Shown here: in pieces, positions 19,879-29,692 of the stretch
Layout of the letters: each line of letters begins with the position of its first letter
How positions within the stretch are numbered: the first letter of the stretch is position 1
Assembly: GCA_016200895.1 (NCBI GenBank)
Contig: JACQDX010000033.1
Coordinates: forward strand, 1 to 64,000
Direction of reading: 5' to 3'
DNA: 64,000 bases
Origin: Burkholderiales bacterium
GTDB taxonomy: Bacteria; Pseudomonadota; Gammaproteobacteria; Burkholderiales; Burkholderiaceae_D
The notes under the pieces: generated by a model
Seen by the model: the letters and a program-made list of their open reading frames with translations, nothing else
What the model was told of the DNA's origin: nothing
The model's database searches: none
Program-made: the position numbers and the translations under genes

Positions 19879-22074
19879 ATGGAAAACAAGACAGAAGGCG
19901 ATCAGCCTGCAGATACTGGTGGCATACAGCTAAAAACCCGGCGCGCCTGGCTGGCGGATGCAGTGGAATTGCTGTCTTCCATGCGTTTTGCCATTAGCTT
20001 GCTGGCGTTCATTGCGATTGCAGCGATCATCGGTACGGTGCTAAAGCAAAACGAGCCTATGCCAAATTATGTGAACCAGTTTGGCCCTTTCTGGTTTGAG
20101 ATTTTTGACAAGCTTGGCTTGTATGCCGTGTATTCTGCCTGGTGGTTCCTGCTTATTCTAGGCACACTGGTAAGCTCGACTTCTTTGTGCGTGATACGCA
20201 ATGCGCCCAAGATGCTGAAAGACATGCGCAGCTGGCGCGATACTGTGCGCGAACAATCCCTGCGTAATTTTCATCATCGTTCCGAATGGCATAGTAACAA
20301 TGCCAGGACGAAAGTGACTGGACAGATACTGTCTCATCTGGCGCGCGTCGGTTATCGCTTCAAGCTCGTCGAAAAAGACGGTGCGACCCTGATTGCTGCC
20401 AAACAAGGTGCAGCAAACAAATGGGGTTATATTTTTGCCCACAGTGCGATTGTCATCATTTTAGTGGGCGGCATGCTGGACTCTGATCTTTCCATCCGTT
20501 TTCAGCAATGGTTCATGGGCAAGGTGCCTTTTGAGGGCAGTGGTGTTATTGCCAAAATCCCTGCCCAGCATCGCTTGTCACCCCATACCCCTACCTTCCG
20601 GGGCAACACCATGATCCCTGAAGGAGCTAGCAGCAGCACTGCTATCCTGCCGCAGGCAACCGGGGTGCTGGTGCAAGATCTGCCATTCACCATCAAGCTG
20701 AAAAAATTTACCATCGACTTTTACTCCACTGGCATGCCCAAGCTGTTTGCCAGTGATGTCGAAGTCACTGACCATGAAACCGGCAAGTCCTTTGCCTCTA
20801 CCATCAAGGTTAATGAGCCCCTGATTTACAAGGGTATAGCTGTATACCAATCAAGTTTTGAAGATGGCGGCAGTCGCCTCCAGATCAAGGCTTACCCTAT
20901 GCTGGGGCCAGATGTCAGCACCCTGGCCATGACGGGTGAAGTGGGTGGCAGCACTGCTTTGAAGCCAGGTACAGGTAATGACTTTACGATAGAGTGGTCA
21001 GGTTTCAGACCCTTCAACGTTGAGAACATGGCTCGCAATGGCGCTGATGTCAGGGCAGTGAATCCCAACCAGACTTTGAATGAAAAATTCACCGCTGATC
21101 TGGACAAGCACCTGGGTTCAGCCGCCAAGAATGCCAATAATAAAGATTTGAAGAACGTCGGCCCCAGCCTGCAATATAAATTGCGCGATAAAACTGGCCA
21201 GGCCAGGGAATTTCATAACTACATGCAGCCTGTGCAAATCAATGGCGACTACATGATACTGGCAGGCACGCGCGATTCTCCAAGTGAGGCTTTCCGCTAT
21301 CTGCGCATACCGGCAGATGATGAGGACAGTATCAAGGACTGGATGCGTATGCGTGCCGCTGTGCAAAACCCGGAATTGCGTGCCCTGGCAGTAACACGCT
21401 TTGCCGAGCATGCAGTCAAGAGAAATCAAACCAGCGGTGCGCAAAAAACTGACTTGTGGGCAACTTCTGCCAAGATCAGCCTGGATGCTTTTGCCGGTGA
21501 CGAGAAATTATCTGGCCTGCCTGCGATTTCCAAATTGCTGGAAAAAGTGCCGCAGGCAGAACAAGAGAAAGTTGCCGAAGGCTTTATCAAGGTTTTGAAT
21601 GGCAGTATGTGGGAACTGTGGATGGTGGCACGCGAGAAAGAAGGCTTGCCTGTCTATGAACTGGATGAAAAACATGCACGTTTTCTGCAGCTGGCGATAG
21701 GCGCATTGTCTGATGCCTCTTTCTACGGCGCACCTGTGTATTTGCAACTCACTGGCTTTGACGAGGTCAAGGCATCAGTATTGCAAGTGACGCGTTCACC
21801 CGGCAAGAATGTGGTGTATCTGGGTTGTCTGTTCCTGGTGCTGGGTGTGTTTTCCATGTTCTATATCCGTGAGCGCCGTCTCTGGGTCTGGATCAGGGAT
21901 GATGGCGCAGGTACACATGCTTTGATGGCCTTGAGTTCGCAGCGCAAGACGCTGGACTTTGAAAAAGAATTTGAGCAATTGAAAATGCATTTGCGGCAAC
22001 TGAGTACGCAGCCAGGGCTGGAAACACAATCAGCGCTGGCAGCATCTGCAGATACGCCACGAAATGCAGCGTAA
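19879..22074 (+). CDS. resB: Cytochrome c biogenesis protein ResB (Ccs1)
   Basis: ResB/Ccs1 is one half of the system II cytochrome c synthetase, which moves haem outward and attaches it to apocytochromes. The 731-residue product has membrane segments at about residues 34-54, 85-105 and 178-198, a large periplasmic domain (about 200-630), and a final membrane helix near 640-660 followed by a cytoplasmic tail. ELLSSMRFAISLLAFIAIAA near the start is typical. It is 51 bases upstream of ccsA, its obligate partner. Confidence 0.92.
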   Translation: MENKTEGDQPADTGGIQLKTRRAWLADAVELLSSMRFAISLLAFIAIAAIIGTVLKQNEPMPNYVNQFGPFWFEIFDKLGLYAVYSAWWFLLILGTLVSSTSLCVIRNAPKMLKDMRSWRDTVREQSLRNFHHRSEWHSNNARTKVTGQILSHLARVGYRFKLVEKDGATLIAAKQGAANKWGYIFAHSAIVIILVGGMLDSDLSIRFQQWFMGKVPFEGSGVIAKIPAQHRLSPHTPTFRGNTMIPEGASSSTAILPQATGVLVQDLPFTIKLKKFTIDFYSTGMPKLFASDVEVTDHETGKSFASTIKVNEPLIYKGIAVYQSSFEDGGSRLQIKAYPMLGPDVSTLAMTGEVGGSTALKPGTGNDFTIEWSGFRPFNVENMARNGADVRAVNPNQTLNEKFTADLDKHLGSAAKNANNKDLKNVGPSLQYKLRDKTGQAREFHNYMQPVQINGDYMILAGTRDSPSEAFRYLRIPADDEDSIKDWMRMRAAVQNPELRALAVTRFAEHAVKRNQTSGAQKTDLWATSAKISLDAFAGDEKLSGLPAISKLLEKVPQAEQEKVAEGFIKVLNGSMWELWMVAREKEGLPVYELDEKHARFLQLAIGALSDASFYGAPVYLQLTGFDEVKASVLQVTRSPGKNVVYLGCLFLVLGVFSMFYIRERRLWVWIRDDGAGTHALMALSSQRKTLDFEKEFEQLKMHLRQLSTQPGLETQSALAASADTPRNAA

Positions 22075-22125
22075 TCGACTACACTACGGAGCATGGGGCC
22101 TGATGGCCCTGGCATCTGGGGAAAT

Positions 22126-23274
22126 ATGATGGAAATCACACAGAATTACACACCCTACCAGGGATTTTTTAAACGACTGAGTATCGCCGACTGGTTGTAT
22201 GCCGTGGCCTTGTGCATGGCATCGCTGTTTGCTTTCAGCCGTTTTGGCTCGTATATGGATGGCTATGAAAAAGCCATCGTATTGCTGGCAGCGCCTACAT
22301 TTGCCTGGCTGGGCTGGTATTGGAAACCGGTACGACCACTGCTGGTGATACTTGCTATTCTCAGCCTTTTCGCCATCCAGTTATATGGCGGTTCGCTGGA
22401 TATGGCGAACAAGAAATTTTTCCTGAAATACCTGTTGTCCAGCCAGTCAGCCATTTTGTGGATGAGTACCCTGTTTTTCCTGTCCACCCTGTTTTATTGG
22501 GGTGGCCTGATTGCCCGTTCTGATTTTGGTGCTTCCGTTGGTTCAGTCTTGTGTTGGTCTGCCGTGGTCATGGGTCTTACTGGCATGCTGGTGCGCTGGT
22601 ATGAATCTTACCTGATCGGTGCCGATGTCGGCCATATCCCGGTGTCGAATCTGTATGAAGTGTTCATCCTGTTTTCGATGATTACGGCCATGTTCTATTT
22701 GTATTATGAACAGCAATACCGTACCCGCCAGCTGGGGCCCTTTGTCATGTTGGTCATCTCAGCCGCTGTTGGTTTCTTGCTGTGGTACACCGTCAGCCGC
22801 GATGCGGCAGAAATCCAGCCTCTGGTGCCTGCCCTGCAAAGCTGGTGGATGAAGATCCATGTACCGGCCAATTTCATCGGTTATGGCACTTTTGCATTGG
22901 CTGCGATGGTGTCTGTCGCCTATTTGCTCAAAGCCAAAGGCTATCTGGTTGATCGTTTGCCAGCGCTGGAAGTGCTGGATGATGTCATGTACAAGGCAAT
23001 TGCCGTTGGTTTCGCCTTCTTTACGATTGCCACCATCCTTGGTGCCTTGTGGGCAGCTGAGGCCTGGGGCGGCTACTGGTCCTGGGATCCAAAAGAAACC
23101 TGGGCATTGATCGTATGGCTCAATTATGCGGCCTGGTTGCATATGCGCCTCATGAAAGGCTTGCGTGGCCAAATTGCCGCCTGGTGGGCGCTGGTAGGTT
23201 TGTTAGTGACTACTTTTGCTTTCTTGGGTGTGAACATGTTCCTGTCGGGCCTGCATTCTTACGGCACCCTATAA
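22126..23274 (+). CDS. ccsA: Cytochrome c biogenesis protein CcsA/ResC
   Basis: CcsA works with ResB as the haem-handling synthetase of system II. The 382-residue polytopic protein has the tryptophan-rich WWD motif GGYWSWDPKETWALIVW at about residues 314-330, flanked by conserved His-containing helices. I chose ATG at 22126 with GGGGA (22118-22122) just upstream; an ATG at 22093 in frame is less well supported, and 22129 is an alternative. Together with resB it shows that this organism uses system II rather than the Ccm pathway, at least at this locus. Confidence 0.92.
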   Translation: MMEITQNYTPYQGFFKRLSIADWLYAVALCMASLFAFSRFGSYMDGYEKAIVLLAAPTFAWLGWYWKPVRPLLVILAILSLFAIQLYGGSLDMANKKFFLKYLLSSQSAILWMSTLFFLSTLFYWGGLIARSDFGASVGSVLCWSAVVMGLTGMLVRWYESYLIGADVGHIPVSNLYEVFILFSMITAMFYLYYEQQYRTRQLGPFVMLVISAAVGFLLWYTVSRDAAEIQPLVPALQSWWMKIHVPANFIGYGTFALAAMVSVAYLLKAKGYLVDRLPALEVLDDVMYKAIAVGFAFFTIATILGALWAAEAWGGYWSWDPKETWALIVWLNYAAWLHMRLMKGLRGQIAAWWALVGLLVTTFAFLGVNMFLSGLHSYGTL

Positions 23275-23383
23275 TTATTGAGGTTATTTGTAAGGATTGG
23301 CAGGAAACTGCGACTCATGAGAAACTAGGGCGCGATGGCAATGTCAAATTGCTGTTACGCCAGTCTCAACCTCGGAGTCCACC

Positions 23384-24364
23384 ATGCTGATCAAACGTAG
23401 TCCCAATGGCATAGACCTGCCTTTCTCTTCTGAAATCACACCACGCGCCGTGTTCGAGGCGCGTCGTGAGTTCATCCGCAAGATGGCGCTTGGCTCCATC
23501 GCTGGCACAGCCCTGTTTGAAATGGCCAACCGCGCCGCTTTTGCCCAGAACCCTGGCGCGCAAAAGCTGGCTGCCAATCTGAATTCTGCCTATGCCCTGG
23601 TGGAAAAGAAGACCGCCTACAAAGATGCAACGACTTACAATAATTTCTATGAGTTCGGCACTGACAAGGCTGACCCGGCAGTGACTGCTCACACGCTCAA
23701 ACCACGTCCCTGGACTGTCAGCATAGAAGGCGAAGTCAAAAAACCAATGACGCTGGACCTCGACAGCCTGATGAAACTGGCACCGCTGGAAGAGCGTATC
23801 TACCGCCTGCGTTGCGTTGAAGGCTGGTCCATGGTGATCCCATGGGTAGGTTATTCACTCTCCAATCTCATCAAAAAAGTCGAACCCACAGGCAATGCCA
23901 AGTACATTGAATTTGTCACGCTCGAAGACAAAAAGCAAATGCCAGGCTTGCGCAGTCCCGTGCTGGAATGGCCGTATGTAGAAGGCTTGCGCATGGATGA
24001 AGCGAATCATCCACTGGCCTTGCTGACTTTTGGCATGTATGGCGAAGTCTTGCCCAACCAGAATGGTGCACCAGTGCGCATGGTCTTGCCTTGGAAATAT
24101 GGTTTCAAGTCGGCCAAGTCCATCGTCAAAATCCGCTTCGTCAAAGACCAGCCACGCACGGCATGGAATATCGCTGCGCCCAACGAATATGGTTTTTATT
24201 CGAATGTGAACCCGGATGTCGATCACCCGCGCTGGTCGCAGGCGACCGAACGCCGCATCGGTGAAGATGGCTTGTTTGCCCGCAAGCGCAAGACCCTGAT
24301 GTTCAATGGTTATAGCGAAGTGGCATCGCTGTATTCAGGCATGGACCTGAAAAAGTCTTTCTAG
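23384..24364 (+). CDS. msrP: Periplasmic methionine sulfoxide reductase, catalytic subunit MsrP
   Basis: MsrP (YedY) is a molybdopterin enzyme that repairs oxidised methionines in periplasmic proteins. The 326-residue precursor has a twin-arginine signal (RREFIRK, Arg27-Arg28) and a hydrophobic stretch to about residue 55. Cys144 in [14 protein letters not shown] is the expected molybdenum ligand. It is 13 bases upstream of msrQ, its haem partner. The twin-arginine export indicates that it folds with its cofactor in the cytoplasm. Confidence 0.95.
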   Translation: MLIKRSPNGIDLPFSSEITPRAVFEARREFIRKMALGSIAGTALFEMANRAAFAQNPGAQKLAANLNSAYALVEKKTAYKDATTYNNFYEFGTDKADPAVTAHTLKPRPWTVSIEGEVKKPMTLDLDSLMKLAPLEERIYRLRCVEGWSMVIPWVGYSLSNLIKKVEPTGNAKYIEFVTLEDKKQMPGLRSPVLEWPYVEGLRMDEANHPLALLTFGMYGEVLPNQNGAPVRMVLPWKYGFKSAKSIVKIRFVKDQPRTAWNIAAPNEYGFYSNVNPDVDHPRWSQATERRIGEDGLFARKRKTLMFNGYSEVASLYSGMDLKKSF

Positions 24365-24377
24365 GATATCCGCCCCT

Positions 24378-25004
24378 ATGTTGCTCACCAATAAACAGGT
24401 TTCCCGGTTCAAGATAGTCTTGTTTATCCTGGCATTGTTGCCGTTTATCCGGCTGGTCAGTTTTGTATTTCTGGATAAACTGGGAGCGAATCCGGTTGAA
24501 TTTATCACGCGCAACACTGGTGATTGGACGCTGTATTTCCTGTGCATGACTCTGGCGGTGACCCCATTGCGCAAGTTGCTGCATATGCCCTGGCTTATCC
24601 GTTGCCGCCGCATGCTGGGTGTGTATGCCTTCTTTTATGCCTTCCTGCATTTCATGACCTTCCTCTGGTTCGATCATTTCTTTGATGTGGCGGAAATGTG
24701 GAAGGATGTCATCAAGCGCCCCTTCATCACCATTGGCTTTATCGCCTTTGTCTTGCTGATCCCTCTGGCTGCGACCAGTACCAATGGCATGATCAAACGG
24801 CTGGGGGGCAAGCGCTGGCAGTGGTTGCATAAATTGATCTACCTAATTGCGCCGCTGGGCGTGCTGCATTACTTCTGGATGAAAGCAGGCAAACATGATT
24901 TCTCCCAACCTGTGCTGTTTGGCCTCATCGTTGCTGGCTTGCTCATGATACGTCTCTGGTGGCGCTGGTTTGGGCGTGAGCCTGTCCTTGTCACCGGCGC
25001 TTGA
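24378..25004 (+). CDS. msrQ: Haem-binding membrane subunit MsrQ
   Basis: MsrQ (YedZ) is a b-type cytochrome of the ferric-reductase-like membrane family that passes respiratory-chain electrons to MsrP. The 208-residue product has about six membrane helices with conserved histidines, for example LLHMPW, FLHFMTF and LHKLIYLIAPLGVLHY. The gene directly follows msrP, the standard two-gene operon. Confidence 0.94.
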   Translation: MLLTNKQVSRFKIVLFILALLPFIRLVSFVFLDKLGANPVEFITRNTGDWTLYFLCMTLAVTPLRKLLHMPWLIRCRRMLGVYAFFYAFLHFMTFLWFDHFFDVAEMWKDVIKRPFITIGFIAFVLLIPLAATSTNGMIKRLGGKRWQWLHKLIYLIAPLGVLHYFWMKAGKHDFSQPVLFGLIVAGLLMIRLWWRWFGREPVLVTGA

Positions 25005-25132
25005 GCCTCGCCTGCAATTGCCCACTGCCCATGTTGCGGGCGCACATTGATCTTGTTTTACAGCGCATATTTCTTCACGGCATAATCGCGTTTTTGAAGA
25101 ATGCGGGCACAGACCTGTTCATTGTGTAAAAC

Positions 25133-25771
25133 ATGGAAGACTATTTACTCGAAAAGAAGACGGTTGCGACACTTACCCAGCGTGTCGCGATTAGTATCTT
25201 GGGTTTGTATGGCTGGCGCGTGCGTTACCGTCCTTTGCCCGGACCACGCGGTGTCATCATTGTCTATCCGCATACCTCAAACTGGGATTTCGTCGTTGGT
25301 GTATTTGCCAAGCTGGCGATAGGCATGCCTTTTCATTTCATTGCTAAATCTTCTCTGTTTGAAGGCGTGACTGGTGCCACCATAGGCCGCCTGGTGCGTT
25401 ACCTGGGTGGTGAGCCGGTAGAGCGCGGCGTATCAACCGGGGCGATTGCCCGCCTGGCAGAAAAAATCAACCGCTCAGACTGGTACTGGATGGCGATTAC
25501 GCCAGAAGGTACACGTAGCAAGAAGCCATATTGGCGCAGTGGCTTTTATCATATTGCCACCACGGCAAAGGTGCCGCTAGGTTGCGTCTATTTTGATTTT
25601 GCCAAACGTGAAATATCACTGGTTGACTACATAGCCCTGACGGGTGATCGCGCACAAGATATGGCTAGTATTGCTGCCATTTATCAGGGCGTGCAAGGCT
25701 GCCATCCTGAGCAGGCTGGTCCCATTGCTTTGCGCCCTGAGGAGGAAAATGAAACAAATATTCAGGGTTGA
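25133..25771 (+). CDS. PlsC-like acyltransferase family protein
   Basis: The 212-residue protein carries the glycerophosphate acyltransferase motifs HTSNWD (catalytic His47 and Asp52, HX4D) and PEGTRS near residue 124. Proteins of this type acylate lysophospholipids or other acceptors, but this short subgroup lacks the usual N-terminal membrane helices of PlsC, and its substrate is not evident. The start is ATG at 25133, with no strong ribosome binding site. Its 3' end overlaps the convergent lptM gene by 10 bases. Confidence 0.85.
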   Translation: MEDYLLEKKTVATLTQRVAISILGLYGWRVRYRPLPGPRGVIIVYPHTSNWDFVVGVFAKLAIGMPFHFIAKSSLFEGVTGATIGRLVRYLGGEPVERGVSTGAIARLAEKINRSDWYWMAITPEGTRSKKPYWRSGFYHIATTAKVPLGCVYFDFAKREISLVDYIALTGDRAQDMASIAAIYQGVQGCHPEQAGPIALRPEEENETNIQG

Positions 25772-25887
25772 GATGGTGTGCTGGAGGGTGTTGCAGGGGC
25801 AGGCTTGGCTGGCATGACCAGCGGGCCTTTCTGGCCGCAAGCTGCCAATAAAGACATGATGAAAAATAGGCTAATCAGTTTGCGCAT
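25762..25887 (-). CDS. lptM: Small lipoprotein LptM (YifL-like)
   Basis: The 41-residue lipoprotein starts MRKLISLFFIMSLLAACGQKG, with the lipobox LAAC and the family hallmark CGQKGPL right after the modified cysteine, then a Pro/Ala/Ser-rich tail. LptM helps maturation of the LptD outer-membrane translocon in E. coli. I chose the internal ATG at 25887; the frame upstream to 25974 would run into the cyaY leader. lysA, its common downstream neighbour, is absent: the acyltransferase gene converges on it instead. Confidence 0.85.
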   Translation of the reverse strand: MRKLISLFFIMSLLAACGQKGPLVMPAKPAPATPSSTPSQP

Positions 25888-25949
25888 CTTGTATTCCCTG
25901 AACACCGTATAGAATGGCGTTTTTACATATAAAGACGCTGGAGTGTAGC

Positions 25950-26261
25950 ATGACTGAATCTGAATTTCTGGCACTGGCAGATACTTGCTTGCAGCAAGTC
26001 GAGCAATTATTTGAGCAAGCCTTTGAAAACGATGAATACGATGTCGAGTGCAGTCGCAGCGGCAATGTATTGACGATAGAATTTATCGATACCAACTCTA
26101 AAATCATTGTCAATAGCCAGGCGCCGATGCAAGAGATGTGGGTGGCCGCACGCAGTGGCGGCTTCCATTATAAATATGATGGGAAGCATTGGCTCAATAC
26201 CCGCGATGGCTCAGAATTGTTTGCGACCTTGTCCCGCGTGGCGCAAGAACAAGGCCGCTGA
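25950..26261 (+). CDS. cyaY: Iron donor protein CyaY (frataxin)
   Basis: CyaY is the bacterial frataxin, an iron-binding modulator of Fe-S cluster assembly on IscS/IscU. The 103-residue length is typical. The acidic first helix (ESEFLALADTCLQQVEQLFE) and the strand region GNVLTIEFIDTNSKIIVN then QEMWVAARSGGFHYKY are diagnostic. ATG at 25950 follows GGAGTG. It is divergent from lptM and convergent with the PBP1A gene, an arrangement common in betaproteobacteria. Confidence 0.94.
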   Translation: MTESEFLALADTCLQQVEQLFEQAFENDEYDVECSRSGNVLTIEFIDTNSKIIVNSQAPMQEMWVAARSGGFHYKYDGKHWLNTRDGSELFATLSRVAQEQGR

Positions 26262-26275
26262 GCAGGCCTATAGGG

Positions 26276-28298
26276 CTACTCTTCTATGATACTCATCGGT
26301 GGTGCGAGCGTAGTCACGCCCGCTCCAGGTGGGTTTTCAGCATAAAAATAATCTCCGTCAGCTGCAATGATGCCTTTAGGTACCGGCCTTTCCTCAATCG
26401 GGAATTCTTTCAGGATTTTTTGCATATAGCCTATCCAGATAGGCAGGGCCAGGCCGCCACCGGTTTCTTTATTACCAAGGTTTCTTGGTTGATCAAAACC
26501 TATCCAGGCTATGCCAACGACTTTGGATTGATAACCGGCGTGTCACCGCGCCCGCACCCAGTGCCAGGGTCAGGTAAGGCGGATTTTTCTCAGGCAGGAA
26601 GCCAAATCGGCTGGTGTATTCCTGACCATATTTCGCACCTATCCTGTGCAGGATGCGGATAGAAATCATGTTCTTGGACTTGGTCAGGCCACGACGCATG
26701 GTCATTGGTCCCTCATATTTACCATCATAATTCTTCGGTTCCCACGCCTGGCCACCCGTCTGGCCTGCATCAAAGCTGATAGGTTCATCATTGATAATGG
26801 TGGATGGTGACAAACCTTTTTCTAGCGAGGCTGAATAAATGAAGGGTTTGAAGCTGGAGCCAGGCTGACGCCAGGCCTGGGTCACATGGTTGAATTTGTT
26901 CAGGTTATAGTCAAAACCACCGACCAGAGCGCGGATGGCACCGTCAGTTGTATTGGTAGCAACAAAGGCAGACTGTACCTCAGGCATTTGGGTAATGCTC
27001 CAGCTTTTGCCTTCCAATACCACGCGTATGACTGCGCCGCGTTGTATGCGTTTGTTTGCCGGGGTTTTGACTGACAAGCCACTGGCGGCAAAAGTCAGGC
27101 CGGTGTCTTCAATACGGATTTCTTCGCCTGAAGACAAGACTGCACGTACCAGTTTAGGCGTGGCCTCCAGCACCATGGCGACTTGTAAATCATCGCTGTC
27201 TGTATGATCAGCCAATTCTTTCTCTATGGCATCTTCAGCAGCTTCCTTACCTTCAGGTATGGTGATGATGGCCTCTGGTCCGCGATAGCCATGACGTTTT
27301 TCATAATCCATGACACCACGGCGCAAGGACAGATAGGCAGTGTCCTGGTCAGTCTTGGTAATGGTAGTGTAAACATTTAGGCCACGGGTGTAGGTTTCTT
27401 CCTTGAATTGCTCATACACCAATTGACGCGCCATTTCTGCAACATATTCGGCATGGATGCCAAATTCATTGCTATTGGTTTTGGTGATCAGTTCTTCATT
27501 CCTGGCTTGTTCGTATTGCGCCTCGGTGATGTAGCCAAGATTGCGCATCCTTTGCAAGATATATTGCTGTCTGACGGTAGCGCGCTTGGGATTGGCGACC
27601 GGATTATAGGCTGATGGCGCTTTTGGCAAGCCAGCCAGCATCGCCGCTTCGGCGATGGTGACATCTTTCAATTCCTTGCCAAAATAGATTTGGGCGGCAG
27701 AGGAAAAACCATAGGCGCGTTGTCCCAGATAAATCTGGTTCATATAAATTTCAAGAATCTGATCCTTGGTCAGATTTTGCTCTATCTTCCAGGCCAGCAG
27801 GATTTCATAAATCTTGCGCTTGAAGGTTTGCTCACTTGAGAGAAAGAAATTCCTGGCAACCTGCTGAGTAATGGTCGATGCGCCCTGTTTGGCGCCACCA
27901 GTAAGATTATGTATTGTTGCTCTGGTAATACCCTGGTAATCAACTCCGCCATGCTCGTAAAAACGATCATCTTCAATCGCCAGCACAGCTTTCTTCATGA
28001 TTTCCGGGATATCTTTGAAGTGCACGACATTGCGCCGCTCTTCACCAAATTCGGCGATCAACATGTTGTCTGCCGAGAAAACCCGCAGTGGCATTTTGGG
28101 CTTGTAACTGGTGATCGAATCCAGTTCTGGCAAATTAGGATAAGCCATTGTAAGTGCAAAACCGATAATTAATGCTCCTGCTACAACTAATCCGAATAAA
28201 ACACCCGTAGTTCCGAGTACAATGCGGGCGAAAAGCTTTCCAGCCGTGCGCTTTTTTGGCTCAGGTTGATTGTCGGGTTCTAGGTTTTGATCTGACAT
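26276..28298 (-). pseudogene. mrcA: Penicillin-binding protein 1A gene with internal deletion and frameshift
   Basis: PBP1A polymerises and cross-links peptidoglycan. From 28298 the frame encodes a membrane anchor (about residues 22-48), an intact glycosyltransferase domain (EDDRFYEHGGVDYQG; GASTITQQVARNFFL) and a transpeptidase domain with SSFK (481-484) and SKN (541-543). After LALGAGAVT (codons ending near 26541) the sequence jumps: this frame stops at 26493, while the next frame continues with AGYQSKVVGIAWIGFDQP and LALPIWIGYM to a stop at 26276. About 100-110 codons between these points, including the KTG(T/S) motif, are missing. It is either a real inactivating deletion or an assembly error. 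The glycosyltransferase could still be made. Confidence 0.85.
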
Positions 28299-28612
28299 AG
28301 GGGCTAATTGTAAATAAGGCAGCAGACATTATAGCCGCCTTCCATGAGCATTAGACTGTCAGTAGATAAGTGGATTTGTAAGCAAATTTTCAGAATATTC
28401 GAAATGTACGTGGATATTTGGCAACGCATAAGGGTAGTGCTGCGCGGAAATTGCTTTACCAATGCCAGTCTTATTGCTAGGATTTCATGTAAGCTTGGAT
28501 AATTGTCTTGTAAATAGCGGTTTTTAAAGAGAATTTACTTTTGGCAATATAATGTTTCGCACATGTAATTTTGTGTAAATTGAAATGATGATGTAATCGT
28601 GAGGGGATATTC
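28299..28612. promoter_or_regulatory. Divergent intergenic region between mrcA and pilM
   Basis: This 314-base AT-rich gap separates the divergent PBP1A and pil genes. A perfect TATAAT lies at 28548-28553, 60 bases before pilM, but the matching -35 (around TTTAAA at 28523-28528) is poor in both sequence and spacing. GAGGGG at 28601-28606 is the pilM ribosome binding site. I see no reading frame of note, terminator or repeat here. Confidence 0.45.
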
Positions 28613-29692
28613 TTGGCTTTAGATCTGGCTTCGTTGCTCGGCAGAAAAAATCCGCCACTATTTGGTCTGGATATCAGTTCTCTCGATATCAAGCTTGTTG
28701 AACTTTCGGAAGGAAGCAACAAGTCTTATCGACTTGAGCGTTATGCCTCTGAACCACTGCCCAAAGGGGCGGTGTTGGATGGCAATATCGAGAATATTGA
28801 ACAAGTGACTGAGGCAGTCCGCAAACTCGTCAAGAAAAGCGGAACCTCAGCCAAAAACGTAGCAATGGCAATGCCGGCATCCGCCGTCATTACAAAAAAA
28901 ATTATACTCGCCGGGACCTTGACCGAACAGGCACTCGAAGTGCAGGTCGAGTCTGAAGCCAGTCAGTACATACCTTTCTCCATGGACGAAGTCAGCCTGG
29001 ATTTCTGTGTGCTGGGGCCGGCGGCCAATGCGGAAGAAGATATAGAAGTGATGCTTGCTGCGTCTAGAAAAGAAAAAATTGAAGATCGCGTGGCCATCAT
29101 ACAGGCAGCGGGCTTGCAAGCCAAAGTCATGGATATTGAATCCTATGCTGCGCGTGCTGCCGTGTCACGTCTGGTCGATCAGCAAGCAAATGCTGGCAAG
29201 GATCAGATTTACGCGATATTCCAGATAGGCTCCAAACGTACTTATATTTTCATCATGCTCAATGGCGATGTCATCTATGAGCGTGAGCAGCAGTTTGGTG
29301 GTGCCCAGTTGACTCAGGATATTGTCAGAAATTATGGCCTTTCTTTAGAAGAAGCTGAGCAGAAAAAGAAAAGTGGCGACTTGCCTGATACGTATGAAAT
29401 GGAATTGCTGGAGCCTTTCCTGGAGAGTGCAGCGCTGGAAGTAACACGCGCGATACAATTCTTTTTCACCTCGACGCCGTTCACCCGGGTGGATCAGATT
29501 TACTTGTCCGGTGGTTGCGCAGTGATACCTGGCCTGGTTGACATCATTGCTGAGCGTACCAAGATTTCTACTGCGGTGGTCAGTCCGTTTAAGGGAATGG
29601 AACTCGGTTCAGGCGTCAACGAGAAGGCTCTGCGCAATGATGCTCCCGCGTATATGGTTGCCTGCGGTCTGGCATTACGGAGATTCGGCTGA
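28613..29692 (+). CDS. pilM: Type IV pilus assembly protein PilM
   Basis: PilM is a cytoplasmic actin-like ATP-binding protein that docks on the N-terminus of PilN in the pilus alignment complex. The 359-residue product starts near GRKNPPLFGLDISSLDIKL (phosphate 1 motif) and has EASQYIPFSMDEVSLDF and, near the C-terminus, IYLSGGCAVIPGL. The start is a TTG at 28613 spaced normally from GAGGGG. The stop codon overlaps the pilN start by one base, so the two are translationally coupled. Confidence 0.95.
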   Translation: MALDLASLLGRKNPPLFGLDISSLDIKLVELSEGSNKSYRLERYASEPLPKGAVLDGNIENIEQVTEAVRKLVKKSGTSAKNVAMAMPASAVITKKIILAGTLTEQALEVQVESEASQYIPFSMDEVSLDFCVLGPAANAEEDIEVMLAASRKEKIEDRVAIIQAAGLQAKVMDIESYAARAAVSRLVDQQANAGKDQIYAIFQIGSKRTYIFIMLNGDVIYEREQQFGGAQLTQDIVRNYGLSLEEAEQKKKSGDLPDTYEMELLEPFLESAALEVTRAIQFFFTSTPFTRVDQIYLSGGCAVIPGLVDIIAERTKISTAVVSPFKGMELGSGVNEKALRNDAPAYMVACGLALRRFG

